Assembly: GCF_004331435.1 (NCBI RefSeq)
Contig: NZ_SJKA01000002.1
Span: forward strand, 496,001-560,000
Source of the DNA: Kribbella sindirgiensis
GTDB lineage: Bacteria; Actinomycetota; Actinomycetes; Propionibacteriales; Kribbellaceae
Direction of reading: 5' to 3'
DNA: 64,000 nt
Below, piece after piece: positions 25,494 to 35,045 of the stretch. Numbering within the stretch: the stretch's first letter is position 1; every line of letters starts with the position of its first letter. Below the pieces are notes generated by a model. The model was not told where the DNA came from and did not search any database. It worked only from the letters and a program-made list of their open reading frames with translations. The position numbers were made by a program, and so were the translations under genes.

Positions 25494-26869
25494 CAGGGCC
25501 AGCCGGGTTCGATGTTCTGGTTCAGGTGGAAGACATTCTCGGGGTCGTACTGGCACTTCACCCGGGCCAGTCGCTTGTAGTTCTCCTCGCCGAAGCCCGC
25601 GATCACGCGGTTCTGGCCCTCGTTGCCGATGAAGTTCAGGTAGACGTAGCCGGTCGCCCATTCGGCGAGGTCCCAGCACACGTCGCGGGCCCACCTGATC
25701 CCGCGCGCGTCGTCGGCCGGGTCGGACCACAGGCCGAACGGGTGCACGACCCAGGCCGCCTGGCGATGCGGCTGCGGCCACTTGTCCGCGCCACGCTGTA
25801 CGGCGCCGCCCCACGGCAGGATCGCCTGTTGCGACGGTGACGGCGAGATCATGTCCGTCGACCGGCTGGCGAACGCCTCGACCGCGGGGTCGGGGAACGA
25901 CGCCAGGTGTTCCCCGGACCAGTAGTTGCGGAACCCCGGCGGATCGTCGAGCGCCGATTGAATGTCGGCGTACGGCATCTCGGCGACCAACTCGGCCTCG
26001 GGCTCCAGTGCGTACAGCGGCGCGAACACGTCCCGCAGCTCCGCCTCGCTCCCGGCGTACACCGCCGCGGCGCCGACGATCAGCTGTCCTTGCAGATGCG
26101 GAGGCACGAACTCCTCCGGCGGTCCGGTCAGGTAGATCACTCCGCCGCCGAGCTCCTCGGGCGCGCCCGCCTCGAACAGGTCCCGGTACGCGCGCAGCAC
26201 CGTGGGACCGGCCGACGCCGGCCACATCAGTAAGGCCAACGTTGTCGTGGGCAACTGCTGGAGGTGGAAGGTCAGCGACGTCGCGACCCCGAAGTTCCCG
26301 CCGCCGCCGTGCAGCGCCCAGAACAGCTCGGTGTTCTTCGTCTCGTCCGCGATCAGCAGCCGTCCGTCGGCGGTGACGAGCTCGACCGAGATCAGCGCGT
26401 CACATGCGAGACCGTACTTCCGTTCCAGCCAGCCCGACCCGCCGCCGAGCGTCAGGCCGGCGACGCCCGTCGTCGACGCCCGCCCGCCGGTCGTCGCCAG
26501 CAGGTACTTCTGGCAGGCCCGATCGAGATCGCCCCAGGTCGCGCCCCCGCCGACCCGCGCGATCCTGGCGAACGGATCGACCTGAACGCTGTTCATCCGG
26601 CGCAGGTCGACCACCAGGCCGCCGTCGGTGACCGCGGTCCCGGCCACCCCGTGACCGCCGCCGCGGACCGCGATCTCCAGCCCCTGGCCGGTCCCGTACC
26701 GCACCGCCGCCTGGACGTCGCCCACCGATTCGCACTGCGCGATCATCGCGGGCCGCTTGTCGATCATCCCGTTGAAGACCGTGCGTGCGTCGTCGTACGC
26801 CGGATCGGTGTCGCGCAGCAGCACGCCCCCGAAGCCCGATGGGCGCAGCTGTTCGGTGGTCTCGGACAT
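25490..26869 (-). CDS. FAD-binding oxidoreductase with BBE domain
   Basis: A 459-residue flavoprotein of the berberine-bridge enzyme type. The PP-loop RGGGHGVAGTA carries the likely flavin-attaching histidine, followed by LTLGGGSGWLERKYG and HGGGGNFGVATS. The C-terminal BBE motif reads YVYLNFIGNEGQNRVIAGFG, with NYKRLARVKCQYDPENVFHL near the end. Related enzymes oxidise sugars or secondary metabolites; the substrate here is unknown. It is monocistronic on the minus strand, starting at ATG 26869. Confidence 0.92.
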   Translation of the reverse strand: MSETTEQLRPSGFGGVLLRDTDPAYDDARTVFNGMIDKRPAMIAQCESVGDVQAAVRYGTGQGLEIAVRGGGHGVAGTAVTDGGLVVDLRRMNSVQVDPFARIARVGGGATWGDLDRACQKYLLATTGGRASTTGVAGLTLGGGSGWLERKYGLACDALISVELVTADGRLLIADETKNTELFWALHGGGGNFGVATSLTFHLQQLPTTTLALLMWPASAGPTVLRAYRDLFEAGAPEELGGGVIYLTGPPEEFVPPHLQGQLIVGAAAVYAGSEAELRDVFAPLYALEPEAELVAEMPYADIQSALDDPPGFRNYWSGEHLASFPDPAVEAFASRSTDMISPSPSQQAILPWGGAVQRGADKWPQPHRQAAWVVHPFGLWSDPADDARGIRWARDVCWDLAEWATGYVYLNFIGNEGQNRVIAGFGEENYKRLARVKCQYDPENVFHLNQNIEPGWPC

Positions 26870-27053
26870 GGTGGATCTCCCCCTTGCTCACTCCCCCAGG
26901 CGATTCACCGATCGTCCATCGCACCCCGCCCGCGGTCAACGCCCGGTCGATTACCGCGTCCTGACACGATTCGGCTGTCCACCAAGGGCTTTCACCCGAT
27001 CACGCCCCGAGACGATCTGTGCGCACCCGCCGTACGTCGGTAGTGTTCGAGGT

Positions 27054-28277
<1,224 letters not shown>

Positions 28278-28299
28278 CCCGCCGGTAACCTCAGGCGGT

Positions 28300-29751
28300 A
28301 TGGCTGAGGTCGTCATCGTCGGGTCCGGGTTCGCCGGGCTGTGCATGGGAATCAAGCTGCGGCAGGCCGGGTGTGAGGACTTCGTCATCCTCGAGAAGGC
28401 GGACGACCTCGGCGGCACCTGGCGGGACAACACGTATCCCGGCTGCGCCTGCGACATCCCGTCGTACCTGTACTCGTTCTCGTTCGAGCAGAACCCGCGC
28501 TGGACGCGGATGTTCGCGCCCTGGGACGAGATCCTCGCGTATCTGCGGCACTGCGCGGACAAGTACGGCATCGCCGGCAAGATCCGGTACGGCGCCGAGG
28601 TCACCGAAGCCGTCTTCGACGAGGCGACCGGCCGCTGGACCGTCACGGTGAACGGCGACGAGACGCTCGAGACGCAGGCCCTGGTGACCGGCGTCGGCAG
28701 CCTGCACCGGCCGAAGCGCCCGGACCTCCCGGGCCTCGACTCCTTCGCGGGTACGACGTTCCACTCGGCCGTCTGGGATCACTCCGCGGACCTGCGCGGC
28801 CGGAACGTCGCGGTGATCGGGACCGGCGCGTCGGCGATCCAGTTCGTGCCCGAGATCGCGCCGCAGGTCGCGCAACTCGACGTGTACCAGCGGACGCCAC
28901 CGTGGATCACCGGGAAGCCGGACCGCGCGATCGGCGGCTGGGAACGCAAGCTGCACGAACGGTTCCCGGCCGGCCAGCGGGCGATCCGGAACGCCATCTA
29001 CTGGGGGCTCGAGGGTCGCGGCGCCGGGTTCGCGGGAAACCCGAAGTTGATGAAAGGCCTGGAAATCCAGGCGAAACGGCACCTGCACAAGCAGGTCACC
29101 GACCCGGAGCTGCGGGCGAAGCTGACGCCGGACTACCAGATCGGCTGCAAGCGGATCCTGATCTCGAACGACTACTACCCCGCGCTCGCCCGGCCGAACG
29201 TCGACCTCGTCACCACCCCGATCACGCGGGTCACCCCGACCGGCGTGGTCACCGCCGACGGCACCGAACGGGCCTGCGACACGATCGTGCTCGGCACCGG
29301 GTTCGACGTCTCCGCGAACCTGACCCGGATGCCGATCCTCGGCAAGGACAGCGTCGGCCTCGCCGACCACTGGAAGCGCAACGGCATCGGCGCGCACCTC
29401 GGCATCACGGTCGCCGGGTACCCGAACCTGTTCCTGCTGGTCGGCCCGAACACGCTCCTCGGCCACTCCTCGATGGTGTTCATGATCGAGGCCCAGGTCC
29501 GGTACGTGATGCAGGCCCTGCACCTGCTCCGCCGCCGCAACGCGACGTACGTCGAGGTCCGCGAGGAGGCCCAGGAACAGTTCGTCGGCGAGGTCCAGGG
29601 CGAACTCGGCGAGACGGTCTGGGCGTCGGGCTGCACCAGCTGGTACCTGGACAGCTCCGGGCGCAACTCCACCATCTGGCCGGAGTGGACCTTCGCCTAC
29701 TGGCGCCGGACGCGGCGCCTCGATCCGGCCGACTTCGCGGTGGTCCATTAG
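28300..29751 (+). CDS. flavin-containing/Baeyer-Villiger-type monooxygenase
   Basis: A 483-residue FAD/NADPH monooxygenase. The FAD Rossmann motif is VVIVGSGFAGLCMGIKL, and DDLGGTWRDNTYPGCACDIP is the conserved region after it. The Baeyer-Villiger fingerprint is FAGTTFHSAVWDH, and the NADPH motif is VAVIGTGASAIQFVPEI. The C-terminal FLLVGPNTLLGHSSMVFMIE is also typical. Such enzymes insert oxygen into cyclic or linear ketones. It lies 22 bases downstream of the LarA-like gene and is followed by a hairpin terminator. Confidence 0.92.
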   Translation: MAEVVIVGSGFAGLCMGIKLRQAGCEDFVILEKADDLGGTWRDNTYPGCACDIPSYLYSFSFEQNPRWTRMFAPWDEILAYLRHCADKYGIAGKIRYGAEVTEAVFDEATGRWTVTVNGDETLETQALVTGVGSLHRPKRPDLPGLDSFAGTTFHSAVWDHSADLRGRNVAVIGTGASAIQFVPEIAPQVAQLDVYQRTPPWITGKPDRAIGGWERKLHERFPAGQRAIRNAIYWGLEGRGAGFAGNPKLMKGLEIQAKRHLHKQVTDPELRAKLTPDYQIGCKRILISNDYYPALARPNVDLVTTPITRVTPTGVVTADGTERACDTIVLGTGFDVSANLTRMPILGKDSVGLADHWKRNGIGAHLGITVAGYPNLFLLVGPNTLLGHSSMVFMIEAQVRYVMQALHLLRRRNATYVEVREEAQEQFVGEVQGELGETVWASGCTSWYLDSSGRNSTIWPEWTFAYWRRTRRLDPADFAVVH

Positions 29752-29757
29752 GGGACA

Positions 29758-29786
29758 ACCCGGACTCCTCAAGTAGGAGGCCGGGT
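29758..29786. terminator. terminator hairpin after the monooxygenase gene
   Basis: ACCCGG-A-CTCCT pairs with AGGAG-G-CCGGGT around a 5-base loop: an 11-bp stem with one mismatch. It begins 7 bases after the stop codon. There is no T tract. Confidence 0.75.
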
Positions 29787-29834
29787 GGCCCGGTGTACGA
29801 CCTTGGGATGAACGGAAGACCGATCCGGAGGCCG

Positions 29835-29871
29835 ATGTCTCAGGCCGTCAGTTGAAGGACTCTTGAGACAT
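29835..29871. promoter_or_regulatory. inverted repeat enclosing the ribosome site of the small ORF
   Basis: ATGTCTCA (29835-29842) and TGAGACAT (29864-29871) are perfect complements. The second arm covers the first two bases of the ATG at 29870, and GAAGGA (29854-29859) sits in the loop. A translational switch is possible. Confidence 0.4.
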
Positions 29872-29965
29872 GGAAATCCTTCAGATCGCCGGAGCGGCGG
29901 CCATCGTGATCGGCATCGTGATCACGGCGCTGATCGCCATCATTCCGTCAGTTGTGGACCGTTGA
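29870..29965 (+). CDS. predicted single-helix small membrane protein, 31 aa
   Basis: The ORF opens MEILQIAGAAAIVIGIVITA and ends IIPSVVDR. Nearly the whole sequence is one uninterrupted hydrophobic helix with charged residues only at the ends. GAAGGA lies 10 bases before the ATG, after a terminator that isolates it from the upstream gene. Codon use is GC-rich at third positions, as in neighbours. Small membrane proteins like this often modulate larger complexes, but no role can be assigned. It is short enough that chance cannot be excluded. Confidence 0.5.
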   Translation: MEILQIAGAAAIVIGIVITALIAIIPSVVDR

Positions 29966-29967
29966 GG

Positions 29968-31341
29968 TCAGTCGGCCGACAGATGGACCAGTAGGTCCTG
30001 CCGGGTCAGCACGCCCACCGGCTTTCCGTCGTCCAGAACCATCAGGGCGTCCCTACCTTCGAGCAGCTCGACCGCCTTCGTGACCGGTTCGCCGGCGCCC
30101 AGGGACGGGAGCGCCGCGTCCATGTGCTGCTCGACCATGTCGGCCAGCCGCGCCTTGCCGGAGTACAGGGCGTCCATCAGCGTCCGCTCCGACACCGCGC
30201 CGGCCACCTCGGCCGCCATCACCGGCGGCTCCGCACGGACGACGGGCATCTGCGAGACGCCGTACTCACGGAGGATCGCGACCGCCTCGGCGATCGTCTC
30301 GTGCGGGTGGGTGTGCACCAGCGGCGGCAGGCTGCCGTCCTTGCCGGCCAGCACGTCACCGAGCGTGGTGCCCTGCTTGGTGTGCGCGAGAAAGCCGTAC
30401 TGCGCCAGCCAGTCGTCGTTGAACACCTTGGTCAGGTAGCCGCGGCCGCCGTCCGGCAGCAGGACCACGATGACGGCGTCGGGGTCGTCGAGCTCCTTCG
30501 CGAGCTTGATGGCCGCCGCGGCTGCCATTCCGGCCGAGCCGCCGACCAGCATGGCCTCCTCACGGGCGAGCCGCCGGGTGAGCGCGAACGAGTCCGCGTC
30601 GGACACCTCGATGACGCGGTCGCAGATGTCGCGGTCGTACGTCTCCGGCCAGAAGTCCTCGCCGACGCCCTCGACCAGGTACGGCCGGCCGGTGCCGCCG
30701 GAGTACACCGAACCCTCCGGGTCGGCGCCGATGATCTGCACCTTGCCGCCGGAGACCTCCTTCAGGTACTTCCCGGTGCCGCTGATCGTGCCGCCGGTGC
30801 CGACGCCCGCGACGAAGTGCGTGATCTTGCCGTCGGTCTGCTCCCAGAGCTCCGGGCCGGTGGTCTCGTAGTGCGATCGCGGGTTGTTCTGGTTCGCGTA
30901 CTGGTTCGGCTTCCAGGCGCCCTCGATCTCGCGGACGAGCCGGTCGGAGACGTTGTAGTACGAGTCCGGGTGCTCAGGGGCGACCGCGGTCGGGCAGACC
31001 ACGACGTCGGCGCCGTACGCCTTGAGGACGTTGCGCTTGTCCTCGCTGACCTTGTCCGGGCAGACGAAGACGCACTTGTAGCCCTTCTGCTGGGCGACCA
31101 TCGCCAGGCCGACGCCGGTGTTCCCGGAGGTCGGCTCGACGATCGTGCCGCCGGGCTTGAGCTCGCCGGAGGCCTCGGCGGCCTCGATCATCCGGACCGC
31201 GATCCGGTCCTTCACCGAGCCGCCCGGGTTGAAGTACTCGACCTTGGCGAGCACGAGGGGCTTGGCGCCGTCTGTCGTTTTCGTCAGCCGCACCAGTGGG
31301 GTGTTGCCGACCAGGTCCAGGAGTGATTCTGCGTAGCGCAC
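29968..31341 (-). CDS. cbs: cystathionine beta-synthase
   Basis: Condenses serine with homocysteine to cystathionine. The PLP-dependent catalytic part (residues about 1-320) has NTPLVRL, FNPGGSVKDRIAVRMIEAAE with the PLP lysine, the SGNTG loop and GVGTGGTISGTGKYL. Two CBS repeats fill the last 120 residues (DVLAGKDGSLPPLVHTHPHE on to DALMVLDDGKPVGVLTRQDL). At 457 residues it is full length for the actinobacterial form. There is no N-terminal heme domain. GTG start. The partner enzyme is encoded at the left edge of the window. Confidence 0.95.
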   Translation of the reverse strand: MRYAESLLDLVGNTPLVRLTKTTDGAKPLVLAKVEYFNPGGSVKDRIAVRMIEAAEASGELKPGGTIVEPTSGNTGVGLAMVAQQKGYKCVFVCPDKVSEDKRNVLKAYGADVVVCPTAVAPEHPDSYYNVSDRLVREIEGAWKPNQYANQNNPRSHYETTGPELWEQTDGKITHFVAGVGTGGTISGTGKYLKEVSGGKVQIIGADPEGSVYSGGTGRPYLVEGVGEDFWPETYDRDICDRVIEVSDADSFALTRRLAREEAMLVGGSAGMAAAAAIKLAKELDDPDAVIVVLLPDGGRGYLTKVFNDDWLAQYGFLAHTKQGTTLGDVLAGKDGSLPPLVHTHPHETIAEAVAILREYGVSQMPVVRAEPPVMAAEVAGAVSERTLMDALYSGKARLADMVEQHMDAALPSLGAGEPVTKAVELLEGRDALMVLDDGKPVGVLTRQDLLVHLSAD

Positions 31342-31419
31342 GATCTTTACTCTAGTGATATGCGCGTCGTTCCCCTATTTTCACTTGCGCCGGCGTAACT
31401 GCGTGTAATCCTTGTACTT

Positions 31420-32436
31420 GTGAGTAGAGCCAGGGCAGCCAAGAAGCTGGCCCAGGCCGCAGCCTTCGGGGGCGGGGGACTCGGACTCATCGGTGCCACG
31501 TTGTACGGCGTACTGACCGCTGAGGCCGAGTACGCGAAGCGTGTGATCGGCCCGATGCGTTACTACCCGACTCCGGGCAACGGTCTGTACGGCCGGTATC
31601 CAGGACATCCGATCACGTTCGCCATGCTCGGCGACTCGAGTGCCGCGGGGTACGGCACCGACTCGCCGGACGAGACTCCCGGGGTGCTGCTCGCCTCCGG
31701 GCTCGCGGAACTGGCCGAGCGACCGGTCCGGCTGGTCGACGTCTCCAAGACCGGGGCGAAGTCGACCGACCTCGCCGCGCAGGTGGACGCCGCACTGCAG
31801 GCCGGACCGCATGTCGCGGTGATCCTGATCGGCGCGAACGACGTGAAGGCGAAAATGCCCCCGTCGACGTCGGTCCGCTTGCTGTCCACCGCCGTACGCC
31901 GGTTGCGCGCCGCGAACTGTGAAGTGGTGGTGGGGACCTGCCCCGACCTGGGCGTGATCCGGACGATCCAGCCGCCGTTGCGGTGGGTCGCCCGGTCCTG
32001 GAGCCACCGGCTGGCCGCCGCTCAGACCATCGCAGTCGTCGAAGCAGGCGGCCGCTCCGTGTCACTCGGCTCGCTGCTCGGCGAGGTGTTCCGCACCAAC
32101 CCGTCGATGTGGGGCCGGGACAACTTCCACCCGTCGGCCACCGGGTACGCCGCCGCGTCGGCCGCGCTGCTGCCGTCCGTGGCGGCAGCAATGGGCGTCG
32201 GGACCGAGTCGTTCGTGCACCCGGAGCAGTTCCGCGGCGAGGCGATCCTGCCGATCGCCGAGGCCGCCGTCCTGGCTGCCCGCCAGGCCGGCACCGAGGT
32301 CGCCGCCACCGAGGTCGCCGGGCGCGAACGCGGCCCGCGAGGCCGCTGGGCCGAACTGCGGCACCGGCGCCGGCACCCCAAGGCCGAGGTCGACCGTGTC
32401 GAGGAACCCACGGACAGCGTGCCCGTGGGCCAGTAG
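31420..32436 (+). CDS. SGNH/GDSL hydrolase
   Basis: A 338-residue esterase-like protein. A hydrophobic N-terminal stretch (FGGGGLGLIGATLYGVLTAE) may anchor or export it. The catalytic serine is in FAMLGDSSAAGYGTD, the conserved Asn in ILIGANDVKAKM, and the Asp/His pair in GRDNFHPSATGYAAASAAL. The C-terminal 80 residues are basic and Arg-rich (RERGPRGRWAELRHRRRHP) and probably cytosolic or disordered. GTG start, divergent from cbs. Natural substrate unknown. Confidence 0.9.
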   Translation: MSRARAAKKLAQAAAFGGGGLGLIGATLYGVLTAEAEYAKRVIGPMRYYPTPGNGLYGRYPGHPITFAMLGDSSAAGYGTDSPDETPGVLLASGLAELAERPVRLVDVSKTGAKSTDLAAQVDAALQAGPHVAVILIGANDVKAKMPPSTSVRLLSTAVRRLRAANCEVVVGTCPDLGVIRTIQPPLRWVARSWSHRLAAAQTIAVVEAGGRSVSLGSLLGEVFRTNPSMWGRDNFHPSATGYAAASAALLPSVAAAMGVGTESFVHPEQFRGEAILPIAEAAVLAARQAGTEVAATEVAGRERGPRGRWAELRHRRRHPKAEVDRVEEPTDSVPVGQ

Positions 32437-32551
32437 GTCATCGACTTGTGCGTCCGCTGAGCGGGGACTTTCATGTCGGGAGTCTTGCCTCCGGGCGGCC
32501 ACGTGGTGCACAGTCGATAACTACGCGGTACCCCGATAACGGGAGGCGAAG

Positions 32552-32782
32552 ATGGGCTTGAACCACTCCGAGGAGACGCATCAGCGTTTGGTGGAGGCCG
32601 TGCCCAGATGCACCGGACGCGCAATGACCGAGTGGTTCCAGCTGATGAACGACGGACCGTCGTTCCTGCGCTTCGACGACAGAGTGAGATGGCTAGCCGG
32701 CGAGTACGCACTCGCGCACGGGCACGCAACCGCCATCGTCCATGAGTTCGATCTGGTCAAGGCGCATCGGCGAATGGGCTGA
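32552..32782 (+). CDS. DUF4287-like small protein, 76 aa
   Basis: A 76-residue helical protein of the type seen in DUF4287. It opens GLNHSEETHQRLVEAVPRCT and includes GRAMTEWFQLMND and LAGEYALAHGHATAIVHEFD. In larger proteins this module precedes a DUF5655 domain; here it stands alone. Function unknown. An AGGCG-rich site precedes the ATG, and a terminator hairpin follows the stop. Confidence 0.82.
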   Translation: MGLNHSEETHQRLVEAVPRCTGRAMTEWFQLMNDGPSFLRFDDRVRWLAGEYALAHGHATAIVHEFDLVKAHRRMG

Positions 32783-32802
32783 GCCGCAAAGGAGTCGATT
32801 CG

Positions 32803-32836
32803 AAGACCTGCCCTTTCAGGTGGAGGGGCAGGTCTT
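32803..32836. terminator. bidirectional terminator hairpin
   Basis: AAGACCTGCCC with a perfect 11-bp complement and a 12-base loop, followed by T and the stop of the opposite gene. It separates two convergent genes. Confidence 0.8.
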
Positions 32837-33886
32837 TCACGTTCCGATGAGGACCTCGTTGCCCTCCGGATCCGCCACCAGGTAAGGCTTCTCGGACAAC
32901 ACCCGCCCACCCGTCGACAACGCCGTCCGCACCCGTTGCGCCACCGCGTCCTCCGGTAGGGCGAGCTCGAAGCGGATCCGGTTTCGCTGCTGCCGGGGCT
33001 CCTCCAACTGCTGGAAGAACAGCACCGGGTTCAAGCGCCGCGGGTCGTAGATGTCCGAGAGATGCGGTCGTTCGTCCTCCGCGTAGCCCAGCAGCGCCAC
33101 CCAGAACGCCCGAACCGCCGGTACGTCGAGCGCGTCGATCCCGAACTGCACGAACCGCAACGGCGCGGGGTCCGCTCGCAGCCCGAGCTCCTTCGCCGCG
33201 TCCTCGATCCGCGTGGCCAGCGCGACGAACTTCGGGTCCGCGCCGTCCGCGTCCTCCCACCGGTCCTTCCCGCTGTCGATCACGACGCCTTCCGCCCGTA
33301 CGTCGATCATCAGCGGAACGCCCGCGGCATCGGCCAGCTCGGCCACCTTGGTCGCCAGGTGCGCCGGTGCGGAGGTCGGGTAGAACGTCATCGCGCCGAA
33401 CAGCGCGAGCCAGTCGGTCGTCCCCGGCAGCGGGTCCCCCGGCACCAGGTCGACCTCATTCCCCTCGTCGTCGGGCAGCATCACGCCGTACGCCCCGGAC
33501 GGCTCCCGCCCCGTCACCGCGCGCGCCTCGTCCACTGCCGCCGCCGGCCGGACCACATCGACGTGGATGCGGTTCCGCAACGGTCGCGGCTCCGCGAGGC
33601 GCCGTACGGCGAACTTCGGGTCCCGGCGTAGGAGGTCCGGGCCGAGAACGGTGTCCCAGAAGGGCTGCACCGCGGCCGGATCTGCGGCCTCGATCACGAC
33701 GTCGAGGGTCTGGTCACCGGCCGGGTTCGCGGTCAGGCCGAGCTCCGCGGCTGCGAGCTGGGCTTCTTCGGTGGCCCGTACCCGGACGCCGGTCGAGCGG
33801 ATGTCGACGTCTGGCATGCCGTGCTGCACGAGGCGTTCGGCGAGCGCGGCGCCGGCGGCGTGCGAAGGAGCGTCGTACCAGGTCAT
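32837..33886 (-). CDS. VOC (glyoxalase-like) family protein with two related domains
   Basis: A 349-residue protein with duplicated vicinal-oxygen-chelate character. Domain 1 has DQTLDVVIEAADPAAVQPFW then DTVLG, and ends at DDEGNEVDLVPGDPLP. Domain 2 mirrors it: LRFVQFGIDALDVPAVRAFW then VALLG, ending VADPEGNEVLIGT. Each half also carries a short helical segment (YDAPSHAAGAALAERLVQHG; FYPTSAPAHLATKVAELADA) resembling the pterin-carbinolamine-dehydratase-like modules sometimes seen next to glyoxalase domains. Substrate unknown. Monocistronic. Confidence 0.83.
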   Translation of the reverse strand: MTWYDAPSHAAGAALAERLVQHGMPDVDIRSTGVRVRATEEAQLAAAELGLTANPAGDQTLDVVIEAADPAAVQPFWDTVLGPDLLRRDPKFAVRRLAEPRPLRNRIHVDVVRPAAAVDEARAVTGREPSGAYGVMLPDDEGNEVDLVPGDPLPGTTDWLALFGAMTFYPTSAPAHLATKVAELADAAGVPLMIDVRAEGVVIDSGKDRWEDADGADPKFVALATRIEDAAKELGLRADPAPLRFVQFGIDALDVPAVRAFWVALLGYAEDERPHLSDIYDPRRLNPVLFFQQLEEPRQQRNRIRFELALPEDAVAQRVRTALSTGGRVLSEKPYLVADPEGNEVLIGT

Positions 33887-33931
33887 GGGAACACCGTAGA
33901 GCCAGAACCGGACGAACTACGTCCGGAAAGC

Positions 33932-33965
33932 CGGAAGGGCCGGCCCACCTGGACCGGCCCTTCCG
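33932..33965. terminator. terminator hairpin after the BI-1-like gene
   Basis: CGGAAGGGCCGG with a perfect 12-bp complement and a 10-base loop, 17 bases beyond the stop codon of the gene transcribed leftward. Confidence 0.85.
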
Positions 33966-33981
33966 TTGACTTGCTGGTGTG

Positions 33982-34815
33982 TCAGTCGCCACCGCGGAGG
34001 ATGGCGAGGATCCGCAGGATGTTCCAGTACAGCCAGACCAGGGTGACGGTCAGGCCGAACGCGGCCCGCCAGGCCTCGTTCTGCGGGGCGCCCTGGCGGA
34101 CACCCTGCTCGATCATGTCGAAGTCGAGGATCAGGTTGAACACCGCCAGACCGGCGCCGAGCGCGGCGAACAGCAGACCCATCGGGCCCATCCCGCTGAT
34201 GCCGGTGCTGACCCCGAAGAGGCTCAGGACCAGGTTGACCAGCAGCACGCCGGCGAAGCCCGCCGTACCGATGACCACCATCTTGGTGAACTTCGGCGTC
34301 ACCTTGATCGCGAAGTACTTGTACGTCGCCAGCGTCAGACCGGCCGTCACCATCGTGGCCAGCACGGCCTGCACGATGATCGCGGAGTCACCGACCCAGG
34401 CGGCGATGAACTTGCTGCCGATCCCGAGGAACACACCCTCGGCGACCGCGTACAGCATCACGAGCGCCGGGTTCACCTTGCGGGAGAACGACAGCACCAT
34501 GGCCAGCGCGAAGCCGACCAGTGCACCGGCGAGGAACGCCGGGGTGACCAGTGTCGTCGGGATCGCCCACCAGGCGAACGCCGCGGCCGCCACGACCACG
34601 CCCAGCGTGATCGCGGTCTTGACGATCACGTCGTCCAACGTCATGGGGCGGCTCGAGGCCGGAGCGCCCTGGTACTGCTGCTGCGGCGGCAGACCCGATC
34701 CGCCGTAGCCGTAGGGGCTCTGCTGCTGACCGTACGGAGCGGCCCCCGGATAGGCCTGGCCGTGGCCAGGCGCGAACGCACTCGACCGGTTCAGCACCGG
34801 GTTACTGCTCTGCAT
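33982..34815 (-). CDS. Bax inhibitor-1/YccA family membrane protein
   Basis: A 277-residue protein. The first 55 residues are a Gly/Gln/Tyr/Pro-rich disordered tail (GYGGSGLPPQQQYQGAP), then seven hydrophobic helices. The TMBIM core is visible in VNPALVMLYAVAEGVFLGIG, LATYKYFAIKVTPKFTKMVV and the terminal FDMIEQGVRQGAPQNEAWRA. Family members are calcium-leak channels. ATG 34815 (MQSSNPVLNR) is chosen because the AGGAGGAAGAG just before it is its ribosome site; an ATG seven codons upstream would translate that site. A hairpin terminator follows. Confidence 0.92.
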   Translation of the reverse strand: MQSSNPVLNRSSAFAPGHGQAYPGAAPYGQQQSPYGYGGSGLPPQQQYQGAPASSRPMTLDDVIVKTAITLGVVVAAAAFAWWAIPTTLVTPAFLAGALVGFALAMVLSFSRKVNPALVMLYAVAEGVFLGIGSKFIAAWVGDSAIIVQAVLATMVTAGLTLATYKYFAIKVTPKFTKMVVIGTAGFAGVLLVNLVLSLFGVSTGISGMGPMGLLFAALGAGLAVFNLILDFDMIEQGVRQGAPQNEAWRAAFGLTVTLVWLYWNILRILAILRGGD

Positions 34816-34970
34816 CTCTTCCTCCTGATGACCCACATCCGGGGCCGTATCGAGATACTACGGTCCCACCCTTAACAACATCTGAGAATCCATCAACCAT
34901 TCCGCACCGAAAATCGGCGAATATCCATCGGTCACCGATGCATTTGCCGCTAATGCGAAGTCCGGTCGGG

Positions 34971-35004
34971 CGGCGTCGTGCCTGTATGGGCAGGCACGAC
35001 GCCG
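34971..35004. terminator. terminator hairpin after the DUF4118 gene
   Basis: CGGCGTCGTGCCTG with a perfect 14-bp complement and a TATGGG loop, 41 bases past the stop of the leftward gene. The remaining 34816-35045 interval shows nothing else. Confidence 0.85.
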
Positions 35005-35045
35005 GGGCCGGCGGCCACCCAGGACGTGTTGCTCCCGCAGGCCGG

